DNA of 64,000 nucleotides from Bryum argenteum (Eukaryota > Streptophyta > Bryopsida > Bryales > Bryaceae): assembly GCA_037043015.1 (NCBI GenBank), contig CM073325.1, forward strand, positions 15,169,001 through 15,233,000, read 5' to 3'. The notes below the pieces were generated by a model. It had not been told where the DNA came from. It saw only the letters and a program-made list of their open reading frames with translations, and searched no databases. Below, in pieces: positions 22,925-35,071 of this stretch. Position numbers and translations under genes: made by a program. The stretch's first letter is position 1, and every line of letters begins with the position of its first letter.

Positions 22925-25900
22925 CTACAACCAAGGTAGCTCAACTTCTTTAGAAAACCAGAAGTCTTGGAACTGCAACTGCGCATAGGAATTGGGGTTC
23001 TTGACAATCTCCGTGACATCAACAATGGTGGCACTCTGGAGTCCAAACTGCTCAAACGGCACCGACAGTGGCGTTATTACTTCGTCCCAGTTGTAGACTT
23101 TGGTGAAGCCGCCTGTTGTGAAGATGGAGTGCAATAAGGTCCTCTTATCTGCAGGGAAATGCCAGAACAGGGACATAAATGTTACTAACTGCAATGCACC
23201 CTCGCTCCAAATAAAATTTGAGAGTCGGTAAATGTGTCTTCTGTTTGAATCAATAATTCTAGTATGTTACAATCAATTGAACACACAACATTTTCGGTTC
23301 ATTACAGAGTTTTGATTTGCAAAAGGTAAGTCTTCCTCCAGAATTAGCTCTGAAACCATAACAGGTACTTATTCTCCCATCTTTACGAAGGAAAAAACCT
23401 TGGATGGATTTGACAATAGAAAGGTGTCTGTATGTTATCGGACGCAAATGTATGAGAAGCTCAGTACCTGGACTGCTGGCGGCCTTGACCTCGGCAAGAA
23501 TATTTTGAATCTTTTGTCGAGAAAGCAAATTCTTTGCGCCAGCGAAGACATTAGCTTCATAGCCTTCGGTGTCGATCTTCAACAACAGCACATCTTCATC
23601 CACAACAGTGTCAAGCCTTGCCACTTCCACCGTCTCCAGTAAGCTTCTCCTCTTCTTACTCACGAAGCCATTGAGAGCCCAAGTGTCTGTTTGCCTGCAT
23701 GCACCCCAAATTTAGGTCATCATCCAACCAAGACCCTCGTCATTGACCACATGCTCACAATCGAACAATGTTCATAGCCTTTCGTCGCCACATATATCGA
23801 TTAAAGTTGCAACTCTTGCAGTTAGTACCCAAACAATGCAGGATACCATCCACCTAAGCTCCCCAAGCCCCTCGTAATTGATCACATTAACTGCTCAATA
23901 CTACACAATCGCCCTTAGTACCGGAATAATGCAGTTTATCAGTGAGGGGAACTAGTTCTAGTTGCAACAAGAAGAGCATATACAATGATAGTTGTGACCA
24001 GTCTTGAGGAGCAAAGTTGGAGGTATCTTGAAGTGAAGGACAAGCGTAGCAGCTCTTTCACCACCGTGCTATTTACTCTTGCAATTTATTAGTGAGGTGC
24101 ATTTCTTAGTCCACTTTATCAGTGACTGTAACGTGCTTCAACTACACTAAATAGGTAGATTAGTGTTAGATACACTAATTTATATAAACATGTTATAAGT
24201 TTTTATTGTTGGTCAATATTTTTACCCTCAACATGGGGGTCTTTCCACAGTTTTGGAATCAATACTCTTTGTAATTTTTTTACCAGAAGTAAAAACTTAC
24301 AGCATTTTCAAATCTTATAAAAATCTAACATTAATCTACCTATTCAGTGTAGTAAAGCTGTAACTTTTGCATTTAGTAACCACTTATTCCAGTTTATGAG
24401 TGAGGTGAATTTGTAACTCCAGTTGCAACAAGGAAGCATATAAGATGATTGTTGTAACCAGACTGGAGGAGCAAAGTTGAAGTATTTCGAAGTGAAGAAT
24501 AAGCTAGAATACAGTTGCTATTTCACCACCATGCTGTTTAGGGTTCCAGTTTTGGAGGCACGGAGTGAAGGTACGTGCCTGTATTCAGCTTGGGAGTCGG
24601 CAATGCCAACGCCTTTCGGATACAAGGCGACTTGGTGGTGCAAATTGTTGATAACTCTAGACAGATTGAGGTACCGCAGAGCCACAGTGTTGGGTTCGAA
24701 GGAGACCACTCGGCAGCCGTAAGAGGCAGATACGAGCGAGAACCAGCCAACATGAGCGCCCACGTCGACGACGAGCGCTTTTCCGTCGCGGCACCCGTAC
24801 TTACGCAGCACGTGGTGGAAGATGTGCGACTCCACTGGCGACCAGTATCCTAATAATCGCACTTTGTCGCAAATGTCGCAGAAACAGTTGCTGCACACGA
24901 ACATGAAGAAGGGGTGCTTCATTGCCGACATCACTTCTACTAAGTGTACTGTGGGTTTGCCCACTTGCCCATGTTGCATCGCTTCTTTCAACAAACCGGT
25001 CAACCTGCCACCATCCACGCCCACCCTCAATCCAAATTCTTCTTGACAACGTCTTGATAACTAAATCAGAACGCTTCTATGTACAGTCAGGTACCACGAA
25101 ATTTCTCCCTGAAAATGACTCTGAGAAAATTTGTTATCAGGTGTTACCCGCCTGTACAAGAGCTCAAGCAGGACTCGAATCATATAACATAATCAAAATG
25201 CTCACGAAGGAAGAGGAATCCACCTTCCGTATCTCATATTTCTAACATTACGTGCAAACGAGCTTACCAATCTGACGGCTACATGGGAGCAACATCTTTG
25301 TTGCGCCCTGTAGATCTTTGGCCGTGATGAAATTGTATTCTACGTAATGTATAGGCTCAGGTGATGAATGGGCTCCTCTCACTTGATGTTTCGAAACAAA
25401 AGAGATTTTCGGGTGTGCAATCAAAGGGAGGGTGCATTGTACAGTGGGGATTCACAGGAAGAAAAGGAGATGGTGTATACTTACTCGACAGAGTTAGCCT
25501 GCTCGACTGCAGCATTATGAGAAACTCCTGCATCATTAGCTGCAACAGAAAAAGGAAATCAAAAAACAGCTATCAGTTCATGATAGCTGATCAGTGATCA
25601 ATGATCATTCCAATTAGGGTTTTTTTCAGAGAAGGGTTTGTGCAAGCTCATGCTCACAGACACTCACAGTAAGAGCCTCAACAGTTGAGCTGGAACCTCA
25701 CTCTCTGTAAATTCTCGCGACATAAAATGGAGGTGGAAACGCTAAAAGTGAGAGTGAGTGTTTGCTGCTGATCACGGATCTCAACTCACCAGGTACAATG
25801 TATGAGGAGGAAGGGACACTGGGGCGCCACAGGGAGCATTTGCTGCTATATCTGCGATGTCCACAAAGCGATATAGTTAGCTAAGAGCATATGCTGCTGG

Positions 25901-26037
25901 AAAATTAGAGAGCGAGCAAGTGCAGTGACTTACAGTGCAATAGCGAGCCACAGACCGGTCAAGAAGAGAATTCCAATGGCAGCCTTCACCTTGCCCGCTG
26001 GCAACGATCGGCCCCCGCCACTCCGAAACAATGCCAT
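22925..26037 (-). CDS. FkbM-type SAM-dependent methyltransferase with N-terminal membrane anchor
   Basis: Read on the minus strand. Exon 1 (26037-25934) starts ATG and encodes MALFRSGGGRSLPAGKVKAA followed by a single hydrophobic helix (IGILFLTGLWLAIAL): a type II signal anchor, probably Golgi. Small exons 25851-25790 and 25539-25485 follow in phase. The next exon (about 25055 to about 24550) holds the SAM-binding motif VVDVGAHVGWFSLVSASYG and then VVSFEPN. The exon at about 23694-23369 carries VARLDTVVDEDVLLLKIDTE and GYEANVFAGA, the FkbM core (LKIDTEGYE). The last exon is 23148-22925. The limits of the exon around 24.5-25.06 kb are not settled: no ideal donor in the required phase is visible, so an extra exon or a weak splice site is possible. 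FkbM proteins are O-methyltransferases; in plants the substrates are poorly known, with glycans a reasonable guess for a Golgi enzyme. Confidence 0.75.
23930..24535. repeat. direct duplication inside the methyltransferase intron
   Basis: Segments at about 23930-24065 and 24390-24535 share 'gttgcaacaag', 'gcatata(c/a)(a)agatgat', 'gaggagcaaagttg', 'gaagtgaag' and 'tttcaccacc(g/a)tgct'. The second copy overlaps the 3' end of the long methyltransferase exon, so the duplication may have changed the splice site there. Confidence 0.5.
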
Positions 26038-26512
26038 CGTTGTGTGATGGAGAGGCGGGGGACGCCAAAGAGTAGTTCAATAGTTCTTCTTCATCGTCAA
26101 AAACTCCAGATCCATTGCAGCTATGAATAAGTCAGTGGATTTCCCGGAGCTTGCTTGTATGATGTTGCAATCAGCCCCGGCAGAATAATATGCCGAGGAC
26201 AGGGACATAGGCTTCTAGGCCTTCGCACATGAGGCGATCGCTCGACTCTGCGCCCGACGCTGCGCCAGAATCGGGCTAAATTTAGCGCCTTAAATTTCGG
26301 GCTCCCCCGGAGGACCCCGGGAAATACTTCGGCAGCCAGCGTCAACAACCACCTGCCCGCCTCTGCTGCACCTTGCCCGTAACGCTCCAGCACCTGCTCC
26401 ACAGACAAAAAGGCATTTTATGTCTTGCAAAGTGAAAAACAAGGGCAAGGGGTAGGTGGGGCAAGGAGTCGTGGTCTTACTTCTTATTTGTCTTAAACTT
26501 CCTACTTGGCTT
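26038..26512. other. GC-rich upstream region of the methyltransferase gene
   Basis: GC-rich DNA directly upstream of the minus-strand start at 26037, most likely promoter and 5' untranslated region. Minus-strand open frames (26121-26408, 26290-26547) have biased composition but match no family I recognise, so I do not call them genes. Confidence 0.4.
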
Positions 26513-26736
26513 AGAGCATGAGGGTAAGCGTTCGTAGCAGCTACCAAGGAGGATGGAGGAGGGGTAATGAGCCCCTAATTTTTTGATGTATAGACATTAA
26601 ATGCCAAGGAGTAGGCTTCCAAGGGTAATTTGGGGTCGCAGACCTCAAATTTGAATTCAAAATGATCAAAAACGGCCTTGGGAGGTCCCCATGGAATCTA
26701 GGGTGCCTCCTTGGTAGCTGCTACAAACCATTGCCC
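26513..26736. mobile_element. MITE-like inverted repeat (19-bp arms)
   Basis: gtagcagctaccaaggagg at 26534-26552 is the exact complement of cctccttggtagctgctac at 26706-26724. Similarity extends outwards with mismatches (agagcatgagggtaagcg on the left). The right outer end abuts the next element, suggesting nested or adjacent insertion. Confidence 0.55.
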
Positions 26737-27120
26737 AGAGCATGACCAGCCCTCTACGGCAGGCCGGTCCGCAAGGCCGTCCCAAAATGTGAAAGGCGCC
26801 GCTTGTCCAGGGTTACGAAGCCCAACCCAACACGGAGGGCAGGGCCCGCTCACGAATCACCCACCAATCACACCACCTCACATTCCGCTTTTCATAGCTT
26901 TCTTGCCAATGAAAATTCTGCTATGTGGCTCTCACTCATTAGTTAAAGGGGACACTAAAACTTGAGTGAAGGCACGGGATAACTTGGAGTTTTGGTGGGC
27001 TAGAATTTAGGGTACTGCAACCCTCTTGACCGGGTTACCGGGTTAGTGTGTGGGTTGGGGCCCCTGGCACTTCATATCCGGCTCCATGGTCCGGCCTGCA
27101 GTGCGGGCTGGTCATGCTCT
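26737..27120. mobile_element. MITE-like element, 384 bp, 16-bp terminal inverted repeats
   Basis: agagcatgaccagccc at 26737-26752 pairs exactly with gggctggtcatgctct at 27105-27120; imperfect pairing continues through a ggccgg-rich stretch. No convincing target duplication is visible, so the superfamily is open. Confidence 0.55.
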
Positions 27121-27398
27121 TAGTCTTTCCCTTTATCGTAGTCTACCGCAACCCACCCATATGTTGTAAGGCTTGCAACCAAGTTCTTTGCGTCGCCTCG
27201 TCGCCTCCTCCCTCGACGACCTTGTCACCTCCTTTTTTTCAAAACCCTTATTAAATCTTTGTTACAGTGTCCTCCCCTCATCTCACCAATTTACCTACTC
27301 CAAACCCTTGTCATGAGCAACTATATCCTAGCTCATAATCGCATTTGATTGCTTTGTACTGAGATCATAACAGAATGAAAAAGGACATTGTGGATTAA

Positions 27399-28318
27399 CC
27401 CCTAAAAATCCACAAAATCCAAAATGGCTTTTTGAGATTCCAGGCACCTCATTTGAAGGGGTTAAAATTGATAATTTTGCCTAAGATTTTTACTAGGTGC
27501 TCTCCATACTGTAATGTCTATATGGTTGAATTTGCAAAGCCCAATTTCAACTTTAAAACCTTCATCTAGAAATTTTAGGTTCCAAGTCCACAATGGGAAG
27601 TTTAAATTTAGCTTATTCAAAGTATTCTTTTTTGGAAATATGTTCATTACCAAAATACCGTTCAAATTCCAAAGTAACCAAAGTCAAAAAGTTTACCAAT
27701 TTTACGAGGGCAGCCTCCAGAAAATTCAAAAACAATCCTCACAATGTTTAGTAATTTCACAATTTTTAGTAAATTTACAATTTTTTCTTTCAAAAATTGC
27801 GTTTGTGGATTTTTTTCCAAGATTTTTTTTTTCAAAATTCACATACTCATGAAGGCACCTTCTTACCGTCCAAATTTTTCTTAAACTAAATATATCATAT
27901 GTGGTGCTTGTTTTACTACATTGTTGTTTTTAGACCTTCTTTCATAAAATAATTTACATGAAGGTCAAAGAACGTGGAATGAGTCTCTAAAATTATGCAT
28001 CAGAGTACTTGACTTAATTACCTACATGGAAAAAAATGCGGGACAAATGTTTGGAGTAACAATCATCAAGTTGGCACCATTTAGACAATGCCTCTCAAGC
28101 AACGGCAAAAAAAAGTGTTGGACAAACTTTGATCGTTATGATCTCACAAATGACAAACATCCAACAGTTGAAGTTTTGACCAGTCCTTTTTATACAAGAT
28201 CTTACGGTTCAAAGTCTAAAAATAGAAAAAAGTTTTTTCATTTCCCCATTTCCCAACCGAGGTCAAAAATGGCAGTTTTTGGTTTTGGAGGTTGAGGAAA
28301 CACTTGGATTCTTAGAAG
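27399..28318 (+). mobile_element. TTAA-flanked element, 920 bp (CCCCTAAAAATCC family), copy 1
   Basis: Left end CCCCTAAAAATCC after TTAA (27395-27398); right end GGATTCTTAGAAG (decayed) before TTAA (28319-28322). The interior matches 49305-50234 (same orientation) and 56573-57502 (opposite), including 'tttgcctaagattttta', 'gtgctccccata', 'catcaagttg' and a run resembling 'tggcagtttttggtt'. No transposase, so non-autonomous. TTAA target sites and C-rich ends resemble piggyBac; this is an inference. Confidence 0.65.
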
Positions 28319-28319
28319 T

Positions 28320-29030
28320 TAAGGGCACAAACTTTGAAGAGCCATAACTTCATCATTTGTAGTCCATTTTGGATGGAAACACTTGAGTTGGGTCCCAAAT
28401 TGACTCTTGTTTGTGTAGTAGAAAACGCAAATCTATACAATGAAGTATGAATAAATGGCATGCGTTTTAGTCAAGGCAACACTTGTTTTTGAGTTTTCAA
28501 ACATGGCGCATGTTTTACCATTGTAAGGCAATTATGAGAGATCAAAACAATGTTTTTATGAATTTGTTTATGTAATCATGATCTTCTAATGAAGGCTAAC
28601 AACTTTCTAGTCGGAAGATTTTCTTATTCAAATAACTTTGGTATTGGATTTGCAATGATGTTTCAACAATGAAAAAAGTGAATGAATGGATGGTATTTGA
28701 GAAGCTATATCTCCTTCATCCACCAATTTTTTTAATGGAATGGGTTTGAAGTTGAGTCTAGTTTTTGTGGTAGAAACCTTGAGAAAATTAAAACTGTATT
28801 GATGATAATACATGGATTTGAGTGCAAAGGGTTGAACTCCGATTTATTTTCCTTGCAAATTTACAGCTAGTTTTCACCATTGCAAGGCCAATATTTGCTC
28901 AAAGAAATTTTTCTCATGGAAACTTTTTGTTCAAGGGTGTTATTGAGATGAAGGCAAACATCCATGTAGTTGGTAATCTCTTATTTGCAATTAGTCTAGT
29001 GGTAGCATTTTTTGGTTCAAAGTGAAAGTG
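28320..29030 (+). repeat. dispersed ~700-bp AT-rich repeat, copy 2
   Basis: Direct-oriented relative of 21310-22010, here immediately after the TTAA element. Shared blocks include 'aactttgaagagccataact', 'cacttgagttgggtccc' (compare the inverted form near 33570) and 'ggtagcattttttggttcaa'. Non-coding. Confidence 0.5.
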
Positions 29031-30633
29031 CTAAGATTTTGTGATGTTTGAAATTGAATAGATGTGGACTCCAAAGATTAAATTTTAAAGTACAAATGGA
29101 ACTACTTTGTATCTTGATAGGGAGAAAATATTTTTTTCATTAATTGGGAATCTAAAAGCATTGCTACAACAAAGATTAGAATGTATTTTTGATGTTGTAT
29201 GCGCCTCACTATCATGCAAATTGCCGCAAGCCTAATACTCCATATGCAATTTCAAAAAAATGAAATAAATCTAATATTCCCAATCAAAAAGGTAAATTTT
29301 ATATGTACAGAGTGATGTCTTTATCAAACATAATGGTAGTTATCAATGGTTTTTTTTTTTTTTTTTTTTTTTAATTGATGTGTGTTAGAGTAAAAGTCAT
29401 TAGAGAGTTCCTCAACGTAATTCTTTTTACCAAACTTGCCATAAATTTTTTTTGTGTCTTTGAGTATTTTTGTAAAGTAAGATAAGCATAATGAGAGTTA
29501 AGTTTTGCTAATTATACTACTTGTAATATGTTTACTCAATTACATTTACACCAATTTATAGCGCCAATACCAAAAGTAAATCCTTCGTGTAAGCTCCTCA
29601 AAACAACAAAAAGTCATGTTGGCTTTCTTAGGCACTTAGGGTTTGATGATAATTTGAGCTAAGAAAATAATTATCATGATGATTTTTCTGGCACAAGGGT
29701 ACTTTTGATATGAGATTGAACATCTTTCTAGTTGGTGACTGAATCATTAGGTTAGTTAGTAGTCCCTCCACTCTGAAGTGAAAGTTGTGAAAATGTGAAA
29801 CTGTTTTTGAGTTTTTAAATACGAACACATAACAATCTTCTATATCCTTAAGCTCAATGTCTTAATATTTAATCTAGATTTCTTATGATAAGCCTACTTA
29901 TAGATTCAAATTACTTACCTTCAATTTCATTTATGATACTTTAATTTTATTCTTTTTTTCTAAAATAGGTTGTGACACTTAGAGGTTAAGAGTAAAGGTA
30001 AAAAGTGTGAATTCTAAGATTACATCCAAGTCTTCTTTGTCAACTAATTTAGCTATTTGAAAAAAATTCAAAACGCACATGCTTCTACACCTTGTTTGAA
30101 CTTGATTTTTCCAAAGTTGAGAAGAGATATCTTGAAGTCCTATAATATATTCAAGAAATCTGTACCAAAAATATATGAAAAATTCTTTCTTTGATTTTCT
30201 AATACGTCTGAATATGATAGAACAAAAATTGGTATATATCTCCATAAAGAGAAGTGAAGAAGGGAAGAGGACATTAATTGCAACAAACTTATGGTTGAAA
30301 TGTATGAATAGTAAGTAATAATAAGATACTAATATTTATTTTTTACGTGTTATCATTAACTAACAATCACGCTCGTTGGATTGAAAGATGACCAAGTTCA
30401 TATTTGAGGTCCAAATCTACCTTATGCTAAAAAAGAAGTTGATTAGTCACACCCTCAATGATAAAATTTACATGTTGACGGAGGTCAAAGGAGTGATTTT
30501 GTAAAAGGCAGACATTGCGTAAAGAGGATAGGTGAGAATAAAAGGTAGAGGTATGATGTTATAAAAAAAATCATAGCAATGAGATTGTAAAGACTGAATC
30601 AAATCAAGGGACCTGGGTAAATTTTGTATAATC
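29031..30633. other. intergenic, no gene recognised
   Basis: AT-rich, with a poly-T run at about 29350-29372 and short uninformative frames. Nothing supported. Confidence 0.5.
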
Positions 30634-31476
30634 CTATCCTATAACACACCGCACATGTAGTTTCTTATAGTGAGAAACTAGTTCCTTTTGGGTCATCTCC
30701 AACAATTTTTGCTCACTCCTAACATGTAGATAGTGGTTAGCCCTATTCTTTTCCCGCTCCAAACATTCTTGAGTCTTCGTCACATAAATAGAACGCGAAG
30801 TCCACAATGATGCCTTCTTCTTGTAATAAGCGACGGTATCCTCAAGCATGAACCTCTCAAAATCATTTTCATAAGCCTCCATCCCAATTCCAACAAAGAT
30901 GTCCACTACCTTCTTGACAAGTCCTTGGTCAATTTCCCCACCTTTACGTTCACGGGCAATCAGGGCAATGACTGCATCCTTTACATCTACCTTAATCTCA
31001 ACATACACCAAGTTCAGAAAAATCATCTTACCCACTACATACAACCTTGTTGTCATTCCTTGGCTGACGAGAAAGGATTGCTGCAAGCACTGGAAGATGG
31101 AAGATAACCATCGGACGAGACGCATGTGATTCTTCCATCGCCTCACGAACTCCATAAGCATATCTTCTCCATGCATTGCTTGAAGTGCAGGTAACACCGT
31201 GGAGGTGATGTACTCCACAAAAGCCTCTACGTACATATCATAGAGCTGCTGAGAATGATCAAGAGCTCCAAGTTGTTGGATCATATACATGCTGTGAACT
31301 ACCTCCTTGAGGTTCCTGAGTTCCTCGAGAACGACGGCGACTACGTATTGTTCCATACTAACTTCTTCCAACATATTCGTAAGCCTGATAATGCCTTCCT
31401 CGAGGACTTCCCATTTTTCCTCCAACTCGATCACCTCATTTTCATCATTCATCGCCATGGTCACCAGATCTGCCAT
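30634..31476 (-). pseudogene. intronless, C-terminally truncated cullin (CUL1-like N-terminal domain)
   Basis: An uninterrupted 280-codon frame on the minus strand from ATG 31476. It aligns along the N-terminal cullin repeats: ELEEKWEVLEEGIIRL near the start, then HSQQLYDMYVEAFVEYITS, MLMEFVRRWKNHMRLVRWLS, IARERKGGEIDQGLVKKVVD, YENDFERFMLEDTVAYYKKK and ECLEREKNRANHYLHVRSEQ. It stops after about 280 residues against roughly 740 in full-length CUL1, so the cullin homology domain, RBX1 site and neddylation site are missing. Plant CUL1 genes have many introns, so absence of introns points to a retrocopy or an mRNA-derived insertion; no poly-A tail is visible. An open frame of this length suggests recent origin or selection; if made, it might bind the adaptor SKP1 but not the RING protein. 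Expression is unknown. Confidence 0.7.
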
Positions 31477-34400
31477 TGTCTCCCTCACACACTGCTACAA
31501 ACAGTGAAAATGCTCAGAAAAATTGTGTGATGCGCTCTTGTTAGGTTTTGTCTTCGAAGTTTGTTTGAGTACATGTGAAGAAGATTAGAAAGAAGTTGGT
31601 GAAATACCTCATAATATCATAATTTCCTAATAATATCATTAATCCCTACATCATTTCCATGAGTTAAACTAAAACAAAAGTGAAAAAAATACCTACTAAC
31701 AAAAACTGCAACCAATAGGCTTGCAATTGTGGTAGCACAAATGGAAGAGAGTATTTTCTTCATTTAAGTCTATGTTTCTAGTTAGTTCTAGTATGAGGTA
31801 TGCAAGTTCTATAACTACAGAAGAGATTAGCTTTTGAGGCATAAAAAGAGTGTAAGATGTATAAAAGAAATCTAAATATCACAAAAGACTATTTACCTTT
31901 TGAGGAACAAGAAGAGTATATAGGTTTATCTAGAAACAAATTACTTCATAAGTTCTTACGGAACACCGTAAGTAAGCATTAAGTAATCAAATGCGTTAAG
32001 GAAGCTAGGACAAAGTTGCGTACAACAAGAGGTTGAAAGAAGGGAGGTGAGGGAGGAGGTTGAAGAAAGACAGTCACGGCAAGGGTTTGGAGAAAGAGAG
32101 ATAACAAAGGAAAGGAGGAAGCGACATACAAGAAGAGGTTGAAAAAAGGGAGGTGAGGGAGGAGGCTATAGAAAATAGACAACAAGGGTTTGGAGAAAGG
32201 GAGATAACAAAGCGAATGAAGAAGCGGCGCGCAAAACTTTGTTCGAAACTCTACGCATTTCTAGGGCTTGCGGTAGATTAAGACAGGCCGAAGACTAGAA
32301 CATGCACAAAGGCTAAAACAAGCCAACTACTAAGAAAGATACAATTTAGTAAGGAGTCCTTAACTGGCCGAAGCCGTGCCAACTCTATATAGCAATAATC
32401 TCCCAGAGGAAAAATACAATGAACTATCGGCACTTCCAGCCATCCAGTTCAAACTCAGTACACTGCAAAGCAAGTCAATCAACATCAAAAAATAGATAAA
32501 AAGGGAAGAGCTTTTGTCAAGGCAAGTAGGCCTTCAAAAATGTTATATGTTCTAATGAATCACTCTTGTACGGTAGGGGCCACTTTATATTATGACTCAC
32601 TTCTAGTGCCCACTTCCAAAATTTATGACATTAATCAACGAGTACTTAAATTTCTCATATAGGTTCTAATATGGGTTAAAGGACTTTATATTGAAAATTA
32701 ACCTTAATTTTCTTAGATCTTATACAATGGGTGACATGACAACATAAGCCTAAGTCAAATACAAAGTTGACGTGGAATAAAATATTAAAGTCTATTTATT
32801 CAATTTGGGCCTTCTAAGTAGGCCTTTGGATTTTATATCATATCATTGAAAGTAAAGTTAATTGGTATGGCTTCTTTACAATGACTTAAACAATTGTATT
32901 GTAGTCATAATGATTGCATCCTTCTCCTGATGGCAAAAATTGACAATTTAGATGATAAACACAAAACTCTGAAGAGCCATACTTCCTTCATCCAAAGTCA
33001 AATTTTGACAAGTTTTGTTAAGTTAAATTCCAAATAAATTCTAGTATGTGTAGAAAATTTTAACATCCATCCAATAAGTTATGGCTTTATGGTATGCATA
33101 TTTGTGGAGACAACTTTTGTGTTAGGGTTTCTAAACATGGAACATGTTTTACAAGTGCCCGTTAAGTATGTGGACACAAAAGTGATCCTTCGTAAGAAAA
33201 GAATACATAAGTATGCTACTAAAATAAATTTTGTGAACTTCTTTGATTGAAAGATTTATTATCTATAGATTTTAAGGATTGGATTTGCAATGTTTTTTTA
33301 GTATTGAAAATGTACATGGTTCTTGAAGGGTTGTATCTCTTTCATTCACTCTTGGATTTGAACATTACTTGTTGGAATAAATTTCAACTTGGATCTAGTT
33401 TTTGTTTTTGAATCTTGACCTAATCCAAGATGTAAAAGAAGATATTGGAGTCATTCTAGTGCAAGGGCTTTACTTTTGGACTCGTATTTCCATGTCTAGA
33501 TGTTCAGACCGATACTTCATAGTATAGATCTGCAATTTCTACCACACAAACATGCCCCAATTTGGGACCCAACCCAAGTCATCCAAAATAGACTACGGAA
33601 GAAGAAGTTATGGCTCTTCAAAGTTTTTGCCCTTCATCCACAATGTCATTTTTCATTTTGTTATGAGCACATTGCAAAGCAATCGAACACGATTAATAGC
33701 TAGGACATAGTTACTTACGACAAGGGTTTGGAGTAGGTGAATTGGTGAGATGAGGGAGGCGGGGCAACAAAGATTAAAGAAAGGTTTTGAAGAAAGGAGG
33801 TGGCAAGGTCAGGGAGGAGACGGCCCAAAATACTTCGTTGCAAGCTTTACGACTTTTTTGGAACCAAAGTGTTCCGGATATGAAGCTCAAGTACTTTGTA
33901 CTTTGTACTTTGAACATTTTTATCGTCCAAGATCTAGTAGTACATTTTGGCTTGAAAGTGAAAATGATGAGACTTCATAATATTTCTTCAAACACTAATA
34001 GATCATGAACTTGCAACCCTCCTCACTATGGGGCACATGGCATATAGTCTGGCTAGGCTGATTTCCACCGTTGACTGTGAAAGGTGATTGTAGGTCGTCG
34101 GATCAGCTGGTCTGAGAACGTTGTAAGATGCGGGAACACCAATGGAGCGACAATGCAATAATATGATTTATTCATGCAATCTATGACATTTTGTACTTCA
34201 AAATATGATTCACCCATGTATAAGAAATTTTCTATAAATATCAAGATTTAAACAACTTACATTACTTTGGAGATCACTTTGGAAAATATTGTGTTTCTAG
34301 TAGGCTAATATATATAAATAAATATATATAGGCGTATTAAAGATTTAAGCACTCAATGATGTAACTTCATCTTTAGTAATCTTTAAATATCAATGTTACT

Positions 34401-34488
34401 ACAAGCTTCGTTTAATTGATAATAGATGATGATTTATATTGATGCAATTTATTCTCGATCAATAATACAATAAGTGCAATTTTGGACA
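31477..34488. other. intergenic with A/G-rich tandem repeat and dispersed repeats
   Basis: No gene recognised. At 32022-32225 two units of about 105 bp are in tandem ('agaggttgaaa(g/a)aagggaggtg' then 'caagggtttggagaaa(g/a)(g)gagataacaaa'). A similar A/G-rich stretch is at 33720-33830 and a T/C-rich complement-like stretch at 27180-27260. Blocks of the ~700-bp dispersed repeat occur at about 32940-33480 and, inverted, at 33480-33660. Confidence 0.45.
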
Positions 34489-34490
34489 TA

Positions 34491-34516
34491 CCGTAACACC
34501 ATAGCTGGTTCGTTCT
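34491..34516 (+). repeat. left terminal inverted repeat of the composite transposon
   Basis: 26 bp, identical by complement to 44826-44851; preceded by TA. Confidence 0.9.
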
Positions 34517-35071
34517 TAAATAATTCCAAAAATAACAAACGAAAAAAAACGGAAATTCCATGCCTTCAAGAACGAATTTCAGGAAAAATAATCTCAATAT
34601 AAACCGAAAATTGAGAAAATAGAGTGCCACCAAACCAAAAATCGAAAAAAAAAAGGGAATGAATGCCACCGCATGCTTGACAGCTTGGAAAAGCATCTCA
34701 GATCCTAATATCACGGTGGACAGTCTGGAATGCGTCTAGATCTACAATTCGCGGTACGGTAACTGGAACGAGTAGGAGTCCTACAAAGACCCTTGCTGCT
34801 CGCTTTGAATTCAAGGCGAGGTACGGTGAGTTCAGTCCTCTCGATCCTTTAGCATTCTAGAAGACTGATCTTTACCCAGCCCAGATTGATTGCTGACTTA
34901 ACGTACTCTCAATTGACAGAATCTGAATCAACCGCTGCTTGTGAAGTCGCTCCAAGGTACCCACGATTCCCTCACCTGCGCAATCCTATGCGAATCATTC
35001 CCAATCGGCGATTACTGGTAACTCCGACTCTTGTAAGTTTGTTTCACGTAACCCTATCTGCTATCATGCAG

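Noticed and set aside
26121-26408. 95-codon minus-strand open frame
   Set aside because: Lies in a GC-rich promoter region where long frames arise by chance; no recognisable domain.
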